The translations under genes and the position numbers were made by a program. This document shows, in pieces, positions 57,646 to 64,000 of a DNA stretch of 64,000 nucleotides (position 1 is the stretch's first letter; the number at the start of each line of letters is the position of its first letter). Source of the DNA: Thermocrispum municipale DSM 44069 (GTDB lineage Bacteria > Actinomycetota > Actinomycetes > Mycobacteriales > Pseudonocardiaceae); NCBI RefSeq assembly GCF_000427825.1, contig NZ_ATYT01000004.1, positions 110 to 64,109 of the forward strand. The letters are read 5' to 3'. The notes below the pieces were generated by a model. It searched no databases. It saw only the letters and a program-made list of their open reading frames with translations, and was not told the DNA's origin.

Positions 57646-58581
57646 ATGGCTCGTCGAAGCTTGCGTGTCCTGTTCACCGCCGTCATCAGCGCCGTCGCGA
57701 TCACGCTCGGCGCGGCGCCGTCCCACGCTGCGGAGAAGATCCCCGAAGGCGATCTCCCCCAAGCCCTGGTCAACTACGTCGCGTCGCCGGACGCCGTGGC
57801 CGGAGCCAACGACTGGTCGTGCAAACCGTCGAAGGACAAGCCGCACCCGGTCGTCCTGCTACCGGGCACGTTTTTCAACATCGGCGTGAACTTCGTCAAG
57901 ATCGCTCCCCGGCTGCACAACGAGGGCTACTGCGTCTTCGCCACCAACTACGGCATGACGTCGGTGTCGCTCGGGCGAGTCGGCGGCCTGAAGCACATCC
58001 CGGAGTCGGCCAAGGAGCTGGATGCGTTCGTGGACAAGGTGCTCCGAGCCACCGGCGCCGAGAAGGTCGACATCATCGGCCACTCGCAAGGCGGCAACGT
58101 GCCGATGTACTGGATGAAGAAGATGGGCAACGCGCACAAGGTGGCCCACTACGTCGGCTGGGCACCCAGCTCACACGGCACGTCGGTGGACGGCGTGGTC
58201 ACGCTCGCGCACAAGCTCCGGCTGCTCGGCTTCGCCATGCCGATCGCCGAGGTCGGCCAGATCCCCGGCGTGCTGGACCAGTTCTACACCAGCGACTACA
58301 CCAAGGAACTCTGGGCCGACGGTCCCGAGGTGCCCGTGGGTCCGAAGTACACGGTGATCATGTCACGCTACGACGTCGTGGTGACGCCGTACGAGACCCA
58401 GAAGCTCGCCGGGCGGGACGTCAACAACGTCGTGCTGCAGGAACGCTGCCCGCAGGACCCGGCAGGCCACGTGGGCCTGTTCAACGACGAGCCGACGATG
58501 CAGCTGACGTTGAACGCGCTGGCCGACGGGCCGAAGAACTTCCAGCCGGAGTGCCGAGGATACGGGCTGCCGGTTTTGTGA
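57646..58581 (+). CDS. Secreted lipase/esterase (alpha/beta hydrolase)
   Basis: A 311-residue exported lipase. The signal peptide ends near GAAPSHAAEK. VVLLPGTFFNIGVNFVKIAP is the oxyanion region, the nucleophile is S147 in IIGHSQGGNVPMYW, and AGHVGLFNDEP near the C-terminus supplies the catalytic histidine. Cysteines in NDWSCKPS, EGYCVFATNYG and QERCPQDP may form disulfides, as in LipA-type streptomycete lipases. The ATG follows GAAGGGGAG. It is monocistronic. Confidence 0.92.
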   Translation: MARRSLRVLFTAVISAVAITLGAAPSHAAEKIPEGDLPQALVNYVASPDAVAGANDWSCKPSKDKPHPVVLLPGTFFNIGVNFVKIAPRLHNEGYCVFATNYGMTSVSLGRVGGLKHIPESAKELDAFVDKVLRATGAEKVDIIGHSQGGNVPMYWMKKMGNAHKVAHYVGWAPSSHGTSVDGVVTLAHKLRLLGFAMPIAEVGQIPGVLDQFYTSDYTKELWADGPEVPVGPKYTVIMSRYDVVVTPYETQKLAGRDVNNVVLQERCPQDPAGHVGLFNDEPTMQLTLNALADGPKNFQPECRGYGLPVL

Positions 58582-58642
58582 CCTGACCTCGGCAGGCGGG
58601 ATTGGCACACTCGAACTGAGACCGCCGAGCCGAAGGATCAGC

Positions 58643-59836
58643 ATGACCAGCGCGAACAGCCCGGAGGAACTGCGCGGTCGGATGGTCGACCGCATCATCG
58701 GCGCGGGTCTGCTGCGATCCGCGCGGATCGAGGCAGCCATGCGGACCGTGCCGCGGCACGAGTTCGCGCCCGCAGCGTCCCTGGCGGACGCTTACGCGGA
58801 CCGGACCGTGACCGTCAAACCAGGGCCGGACGGTCCGGTGAGCACGCTGTCCATGCCGTCGGTCGTGGCGATCATGCTGCGCCAGCTCGATCCGCTGCCG
58901 GGTGACAACGTGCTGGAGATCGGCGCGGGCGCCGGCTACAACGCCGCCCTGCTCGCCGAACTGGTGGGCCCGGCGGGAGCGGTGACCACGATCGACATCG
59001 ACTCGGACGTCACCGCGCACGCTCGCGAGGCGCTGGACGCCACCGGCTACCACCATGTACGGGTGATCAACGCGGACGGAGCGTTCGGCGCGCCGGATCG
59101 AGCCCCGTACGACAAGATCATCGTCACCGTGGGCCCGTGGGATCTGCCGGCTGCGTGGTTCGACCAGCTCGCCGTGGTCGGGCGGCTGGTCGTCCCGCTG
59201 TATTGGCGGGGCCAGTCCCGCAGCATTGCGTTCACGCGGCACGAGGATCACCTGCGGGCGGTGGACAGCCAGCCCTGTGCGTTCATTCCCATGGTCGGCG
59301 ACGTGGCGGGTGGCGAGCGCTCCGCCGGTCTCGCGGACGGTGTCTCGTTGCACTGGGACGAAGATCAGCGCATCGACACCGCTGCCCTGCGGTCCGCGGT
59401 CGGCGGCGTCGGGACCACGCTGTGGTCCGGGGTCACCGTCGCCCCGCACGAGGGTGTGGACGGGATCTGGCTCCGGCTCACCGCCACCGAGGCCGGCACG
59501 TGCCGCATCTCAGCGACGGAGGCGGCGATCGCGCACGGGCCGGTGAAGCCGATCTTTCCCGGTTGGGCTCCTGCGGTCGTCGACGGCGATTCGCTGGCGT
59601 ACCTCACCAGTGCGCGGCGGACGGCGAACGGGCAGCGTCGCTACGCGCTGGGCGCCACCGGGCACGGGCCCCGCGGGCACGAGCTGGCCGATCGAATCGT
59701 GGCGACGATCAAGCGCTGGGACGGCAACCGTGCGGCCCAGCCGGTCATCACCGCGTGGCCGGTCGGGACCGAACCGCGCGTGAGCGGGCAGGTCATCGCC
59801 AAGCGGCAGACCACCCTGGTGCTGCAAGACGGGTGA
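58643..59836 (+). CDS. PCMT-like methyltransferase
   Basis: A 397-residue SAM-dependent methyltransferase of the protein-L-isoaspartate O-methyltransferase family. Residues 1-200 are the catalytic domain: VPRHEFAPAASLADAYADRT, STLSMPSVVAIMLRQL and the SAM-binding loop VLEIGAGAGYNAALL, then YDKIIVTVGPWDLPAAWFDQ. The C-terminal half is an extension usual in actinomycete members. Long PCMT-like proteins often modify lanthipeptides or other ribosomal peptides; no precursor or synthetase gene lies nearby here, so repair of damaged protein or a peptide substrate elsewhere are both possible. Confidence 0.85.
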   Translation: MTSANSPEELRGRMVDRIIGAGLLRSARIEAAMRTVPRHEFAPAASLADAYADRTVTVKPGPDGPVSTLSMPSVVAIMLRQLDPLPGDNVLEIGAGAGYNAALLAELVGPAGAVTTIDIDSDVTAHAREALDATGYHHVRVINADGAFGAPDRAPYDKIIVTVGPWDLPAAWFDQLAVVGRLVVPLYWRGQSRSIAFTRHEDHLRAVDSQPCAFIPMVGDVAGGERSAGLADGVSLHWDEDQRIDTAALRSAVGGVGTTLWSGVTVAPHEGVDGIWLRLTATEAGTCRISATEAAIAHGPVKPIFPGWAPAVVDGDSLAYLTSARRTANGQRRYALGATGHGPRGHELADRIVATIKRWDGNRAAQPVITAWPVGTEPRVSGQVIAKRQTTLVLQDG

Positions 59837-60164
59837 CGGCGCGCGGCACGTCCAGGTCGGTCGACCCCGGCAAGGCGGGTATCCGGGGTGCGAGTGCCCG
59901 GAGGGCGACCGGCGCGGGGACGGACGGCGCCGTCGGCCGAGGCCTGGCGACCGCCGCAGGCCGCCTACTGCGGTGTGCCTGACGGTCGCCGTGGCCACCT
60001 GGTCTGACGCCTGGTGCGTGCCCGCGGGCCACCTGCTCCGACGTCCGGCTACTGCCGCGAGCTCCGTGCTCTGACACCTGCCGATCGCCGCGGGCCGGCT
60101 ACTCCGAAGCTGGGTGATCGCCGCGGGCCGGCCACTCCGGAGCTGGGCGACCGCCGTGCGCCAC
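59837..60164. other. Intergenic region between PCMT gene and lysS
   Basis: 328 nt between convergent genes without a supportable gene. Most of it is made of ACC/GCGGGCC-rich, repeat-like DNA; the clearest part is the 33-bp array at 60083-60181, and looser related words (GCGGGCC, CTCCGAC) extend left to about 60010. Confidence 0.6.
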
Positions 60165-60181
60165 CTACTCCGACGCCTGGC
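60083..60181. repeat. 33-bp tandem repeat across the lysS stop
   Basis: Three units of 33 bp (60083-60115, 60116-60148, 60149-60181), each starting GATCGCCG or GACCGCCG and ending CTGGGT/C or CTGGC. The third contains the lysS stop codon (60165-60167) and its last codons; the others lie outside the gene. Confidence 0.85.
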
Positions 60182-61826
60182 CCACCAGCAACTGGTGCGA
60201 CCGTTCCGGCCCGATCGACAGGAACAGCGTGGGCAGCCGCGGCCCGGTGTCCGACGAGCACAGCAGCTGATACAGCGCCTTGAAGAACGCCCGCTGCACC
60301 TTCTTCAGCTCCGGGGTCGGCTGGGCGTCCTCCGGCAAGCCGTTGAGGATCTTCGGCACGCCGTAGACCAGCCGGGTCAGGCCGTCCAGCGTCCAGTCCT
60401 CGGTCAACCGCTCGGCGAGGATCTGCACGCCCTTCTGGGTCTGCTCGTCCAGCTGCTCCCACGCCTCGGTGTTGAACTCCGACCGCAGGATGGTCCGCTC
60501 CTCCGGCGGCACCAGCCGGGTCGCGTAGTTGATCGCGCAGGTCAGCCGCGGCTCGAGTTCGGCGAACATGGTGTCGTCGTCGGCAGGCGCGTCGGCGTCC
60601 AAGTGCTGCCGGACCAGCCGGGCCATCTGCTCGGTGTTGGCTTGCGTGATGTCCGCGGCCGAGGACAGCAGCCGGAAGGAGACCGGACGCGTCGAGTACT
60701 CCACCGGACCCGCCGTGGTCTGGCGGCACAGCCCGAGCAGATGCTTCTCGATGGCCGAACCCTCGGTGGAGGCCGCCCGGTCGTTGAAGCGGTCCCATTC
60801 GTCGTACAGCCGCTGCACCGCGCGCGGCGAGAGGTCGATGGTGAACTTCTGCGACGGCAGCCGCCGCGCGTACAGCCACCGCAGGATCGCGGGCTCGATC
60901 ACGTCCAGCGCGGTCGCCGGGATGGCCGCACCACCGGCCGATCCGGACATCTTGCTCGAACCACCGGCCAGGCCGACGAACGAGTAGGCGAACGAGTACG
61001 GCGCCGTACCACCGAAGATGTCGGCGACCAGCACTTTTCCGGAGGCGAAGCTGCTGGACGGCGCGTGGTGGTCCTCGCCTGCCGGCTCGAAGTCCACGCC
61101 CTCGTGGACCCAGCGCATCGGCCAGTCCACCTTCCACACCAGCTTGCCGGAGATCTCCGCACCGTCCTCCAGCGTCATCCGACCGGAGTGGCCGCACCGG
61201 CACTCGTAGCTGACCACCGGGTCGGCGTAGTCGGTCACCGTGGTGAAGTCCTTGCCGCACGACTCGCAGTACGGCTTGAACGGGTAGTAGCGCGCCCGCC
61301 GCTCCTCCACCGGGGTCTCGTGCCGCCCCTCGGTCTGGAACGACGCCAGGATGTCGAACACCTGGCCGCGCGATTCCATCGCCTTGCGGATCGCCGCGTT
61401 GTACGTGCCGCGTGGATACTGCCGGGACTGGCGGATCTCGTGCATGTGAACGCCGAGCCGGCGCAGCGACGCAGAGAACTCCTCGATGAAGTGCGACGCG
61501 TAGGAGTCCAGCTCACCGTACGGGTCTGGCACCGCGGACAGCGGCTTGCCCACGTGCTCCGACAGGCTCTCGTCCAGGCCGACAGGCACCTTGCGGAACC
61601 GGTCGTAGTCGTCCCAGGAGTGCAGGTGCACCGCGTCCAGGCCGCGCGCCTTGATCTCCTCGGCGACGAAGTGCGCGGTCATCACCTCGCGCAGGTTGCC
61701 GAGGTGGATCGGCCCCGACGGAGACACACCGGACGCGCAAATGATCTTCTTGGCACCGGCCCGGTGGGCGTGCTCGATCGCTTGGTCGGCGGCACGCTGA
61801 ACCCAGCTCAACTCCGACTCGGACAC
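60165..61826 (-). CDS. lysS: Class I (archaeal-type) lysyl-tRNA synthetase
   Basis: A 553-residue class I LysRS, the Rossmann-type enzyme that charges tRNA-Lys in archaea and some bacteria. HIGH-like motif: SGVSPSGPIHLGNLREV; KMSKS-like motif: GGSSKMSGSAGGA; zinc-ribbon-like cysteines YCESCGKDF and YECRCGHSG. The GTG at 61826 (VSESELSWVQRAADQAI) has GGAGGATCG just upstream; an ATG 42 nt earlier lacks that support. Most actinomycetes also carry a class II LysRS elsewhere, so this may be a second enzyme. Its 3' end lies in a tandem repeat. Confidence 0.93.
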   Translation of the reverse strand: MSESELSWVQRAADQAIEHAHRAGAKKIICASGVSPSGPIHLGNLREVMTAHFVAEEIKARGLDAVHLHSWDDYDRFRKVPVGLDESLSEHVGKPLSAVPDPYGELDSYASHFIEEFSASLRRLGVHMHEIRQSRQYPRGTYNAAIRKAMESRGQVFDILASFQTEGRHETPVEERRARYYPFKPYCESCGKDFTTVTDYADPVVSYECRCGHSGRMTLEDGAEISGKLVWKVDWPMRWVHEGVDFEPAGEDHHAPSSSFASGKVLVADIFGGTAPYSFAYSFVGLAGGSSKMSGSAGGAAIPATALDVIEPAILRWLYARRLPSQKFTIDLSPRAVQRLYDEWDRFNDRAASTEGSAIEKHLLGLCRQTTAGPVEYSTRPVSFRLLSSAADITQANTEQMARLVRQHLDADAPADDDTMFAELEPRLTCAINYATRLVPPEERTILRSEFNTEAWEQLDEQTQKGVQILAERLTEDWTLDGLTRLVYGVPKILNGLPEDAQPTPELKKVQRAFFKALYQLLCSSDTGPRLPTLFLSIGPERSHQLLVGQASE

Positions 61827-61914
61827 CGATCCTCCGTAAACGAAAAACGCCTCATCAGCGGTAGTCAACGCTAGCAGCGCGGCACCGACCCGCCGCCACC
61901 TGGCTCACCTGCCG

Positions 61915-62916
61915 CTACTTGCGACGCAACCGGCTCAGTCCCGCGCCGAGCAGGCCGCCGACACCGAGCAGGCCGACCACCTGACCGGTCCGCGGGCCCT
62001 CCTGCACCTCGACCCGAAGCAGCACCGGCTCCGGCTCGGGTGGCGGCTTCTCGCTCTCCCACGCCGTGGCGGTCCACGCGGTGACCATCAGCAGGAACCG
62101 GGCCACCAGGTTGGCGAAGATCAGCAGACCGATGATCGGCCCGAACACCGCGCCGGTGGGCGACGACGTGACCGACGACAGGAACACTGTGGCGGCCGAT
62201 TTGAGGATCTCGAACCCGATCGCCGCGATCAGCGCGCCTTTCACCGCCGCGCGCAGCACCACCTTCTCCCTCGGCAGCTTGGCGATCACCCACAGGAACA
62301 CCAGCCAGTTGGCCGCGATCGACAGCACGATGGCCACCGCGGTGAGCCCGGCCCGCGCCCAGCCGTACTCCGCCAGCCCGATCAGTTCCAGGACGTACTC
62401 GCCGGCACCGACACCGAGCGCGGTGAGCCCGAACGAGATCACCAGCGCCAGCCCGAGGCCGAGCAGGGCGAGCAGGTCCTTGAGCGTGCCGCTGATGAGC
62501 GGGCGATCGACCTTGCGCAGGCCCCACTGCGCGGTCAGCGCGTCCCGCAGGTTCGACATCCAGTTGATCCCGGCGTACAGCGCGGTCAGCAGACCCAGCA
62601 CACCGACGGTGGTCCGTGACTCGATCGCCTGATCGACCACCTGGTTCAACGTCGCCGCCATCTCCTCGGGCGCCTCCGAGGTGATGGCGCCCTTCAGCTC
62701 GTCGAGCAGCTCCTGGTTGCCCGCCAGCACGAACGCGGCGGCGGCGAACGCGACCATCAGCATCGGCACGATGGACAGCACGCTGAAGTAGGTGATGGCC
62801 GCGGCGTAGTGGTCGCCGTATCGCTTGCTGTACGCCTCGTGCGCGCGCAGGATGTGGTCCAGCCACAGATAGCGCTTGCGCATTCTGGTGACGAAGCCTT
62901 CGCGTTGCTCGCTCAC
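61915..62916 (-). CDS. YihY/BrkB-family membrane protein
   Basis: A 333-residue membrane protein. The family start GDHYAAAITYFSVLSIVPML is present, with about six helices, ending SSPTGAVFGPIIGLLIFANL. The C-terminus has a Pro/Glu-rich stretch and a last hydrophobic segment (VVGLLGVGGLLGAGLSRLRR). YihY/UPF0761 proteins were once called RNase BN but are membrane proteins of uncertain function. The neighbour order trpS, yihY is one I have seen in actinomycetes; 88 nt separate it from lysS. Confidence 0.9.
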   Translation of the reverse strand: MSEQREGFVTRMRKRYLWLDHILRAHEAYSKRYGDHYAAAITYFSVLSIVPMLMVAFAAAAFVLAGNQELLDELKGAITSEAPEEMAATLNQVVDQAIESRTTVGVLGLLTALYAGINWMSNLRDALTAQWGLRKVDRPLISGTLKDLLALLGLGLALVISFGLTALGVGAGEYVLELIGLAEYGWARAGLTAVAIVLSIAANWLVFLWVIAKLPREKVVLRAAVKGALIAAIGFEILKSAATVFLSSVTSSPTGAVFGPIIGLLIFANLVARFLLMVTAWTATAWESEKPPPEPEPVLLRVEVQEGPRTGQVVGLLGVGGLLGAGLSRLRRK

Positions 62917-63049
62917 TCCGCCACGCTAACGGCCACGGCGCCGCTCCGCGCGTTGTGCACGCGGGTAGACGCCGAGGGTGAGCCGGTTGGTGGACGTCGA
63001 CGACGCGAACGCCCGCGATCAGGCGTCGCGCCCGACCGGTCGAGTCAGC

Positions 63050-64000
63050 TCAGGCGTCGATGCCGACGGCCGACCGCACCGACTTCAGCACCCGAGACGC
63101 GCGCTCGCGAGCCCGCTCGGCGCCTTCGGCCAGCACCTTGTCCAGATCGCTGCCTGCGGCCATCAGCTCGTCGTAGCGCTCGCGCATCGGCGCCAGCTCG
63201 GTGTTGAGCACCTCGAACAGCTGGTTCTTCACCTCGCCCCAGCCCATGCCACCGGCTTCCAGCCGCTTGCGCGTCTCGGCCACCAGGTCGTCCGGCCCGA
63301 ACAGTTCGAGCAGCTGGAACACCGACGAGCTGTCCGGGTCCTTGGGCTCCTCCACCGGTGTCGAGTCGGTCGGGATCCGCCGCACCAGCTTCTTCAGCTT
63401 GTTCTCCGGCAGGAACAGCGGAATCGTGTTGCCGTAGGACTTGCTCATCTTGCGGCCGTCCACGCCGGGCACGGTGCGCGCCTTCTCGGACTCCGGGATG
63501 AGCACCTCCGGGATCACGAACGAGTACTTGTCGCCGTACAGGTGGTTGAAGCTGCCTGCGATGTCCGCGGCGTACTCGACGTGCTGCACCTGGTCCTTGC
63601 CGACCGGGACGACATTGGCCTCCATGATCAGGATGTCCGCGGCCATCAGCACCGGGTAGTTGAACAACCCCATGTTGACGCCGTCGTCCGGGTCCTTGCC
63701 CGCCTCGATGTTGCGATCCCGCGCGGCCTTGTAGGCGTGCGCGCGGTTCAGCAGGCCCTTACCGGTCACGCACGACAGCACCCAGTTGAGCTCGAAGATC
63801 TCCGGGACGGCCGACTGCCGGTAGAAGATCGTGCGACTGGGATCGAGACCCGCCGCAAGCCACGTCGCCGCCACCGACCGGATGTTGTGCTGCAGTTGCT
63901 GCGGGTCGCGGACCGCGTTGACCGCGTGGAAGTCCGCGATGAAGTACATCGTCTCGTACGACTCGGCCAGCTTCAGCGCCGGACGGATGGCGCCAACCAG
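63050..64000 (-). CDS. trpS: Tryptophanyl-tRNA synthetase (5' end outside window)
   Basis: The C-terminal 316 residues of a class I TrpRS; the gene continues past the right edge, so the HIGH-like motif and start are missing. The visible part begins LVGAIRPALKLAESYETMYF, has KDQVQHVEYAADIAGSFNHL for substrate binding, and the KMSKS loop GRKMSKSYGN exactly. The end is ERARERASRVLKSVRSAVGI. It charges tRNA-Trp. Reading frame is open to the edge. Confidence 0.95.
   Translation of the reverse strand: MVGAIRPALKLAESYETMYFIADFHAVNAVRDPQQLQHNIRSVAATWLAAGLDPSRTIFYRQSAVPEIFELNWVLSCVTGKGLLNRAHAYKAARDRNIEAGKDPDDGVNMGLFNYPVLMAADILIMEANVVPVGKDQVQHVEYAADIAGSFNHLYGDKYSFVIPEVLIPESEKARTVPGVDGRKMSKSYGNTIPLFLPENKLKKLVRRIPTDSTPVEEPKDPDSSSVFQLLELFGPDDLVAETRKRLEAGGMGWGEVKNQLFEVLNTELAPMRERYDELMAAGSDLDKVLAEGAERARERASRVLKSVRSAVGIDA

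Overview
The window comes from a high-GC actinomycete, most likely of the Pseudonocardiales (Amycolatopsis/Lentzea/Saccharothrix-like; the genus cannot be fixed by eye). The reasons are very high third-position GC, many GTG starts, dense 4-nt start/stop overlaps, a FurA-KatG pair, XRE-DUF5753 regulators with their DUF partners, a mycothiol-isomerase-like protein and an archaeal-type class I lysyl-tRNA synthetase. No rRNA, tRNA, CRISPR array or intact insertion sequence was recognised.

Layout. 1-3552: a decayed accessory island (fragment of an integrative-element replication initiator, frameshifted XRE-Nudix regulator, frameshifted primase-polymerase, frameshifted DUF4254 gene, truncated P-loop kinase). 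3593-6454: acyl-CoA synthetase, VOC protein, nitrilase-family amidase. 6636-12746: a tightly overlapping six-gene set (response regulator, sensor kinase, lipoprotein, peptidoglycan-binding adaptor, ABC ATPase, FtsX/MacB permease) that looks like an envelope-stress or antimicrobial efflux module. 12961-15649: furA-katG. 15735-21989: a broken hydrolase, then a YhgE/Pip-MMPL pair in which the MMPL transporter carries a C-terminal ABC-ATPase-like domain, with a divergent TetR gene. 22120-25632: patatin, NlpC/P60 protein, DUF2277, thymidine kinase. 25821-29968: LacI regulator plus sugar ABC importer. 30062-32169: accessory XRE/DUF6879 cassette with an unknown divergent gene and a 19-bp palindrome. 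32256-37968: CstA/YbdD, VOC, ECF sigma factor with a DinB-like partner, GlxA-type regulator and an unlisted 53-aa membrane protein. 37984-43213: Ski2-like helicase, an acidic conserved protein, a coiled-coil protein. 43401-50424: nucleoside salvage and uptake operon. 50769-54203: sdhCDAB. 54264-59836: membrane proteins, GH16 glucanase, D,D-carboxypeptidase, secreted lipase, PCMT-like methyltransferase. 60165-64000: class I lysS, YihY-family protein, 5'-cut trpS.

How it fits together. Most of the window is ordinary chromosome: TCA cycle (sdh), oxidative-stress defence (furA-katG), nucleoside and sugar import, cell-wall and secreted enzymes, translation. Disrupted reading frames are concentrated in the two accessory patches (1-3552 and 30062-32169) plus one hydrolase remnant, while the long housekeeping stretches are intact, which argues for decay of acquired DNA. 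The most interesting items are (i) a double-cysteine module shared by the sensor kinase and its neighbouring lipoprotein, (ii) the MMPL-ATPase fusion beside YhgE, (iii) the palindrome-controlled XRE cassette, (iv) inverted repeats over the start of the GH16 gene and between the GlxA-type regulator and a tiny membrane protein, and (v) short tandem repeats repeatedly found just past stop codons.
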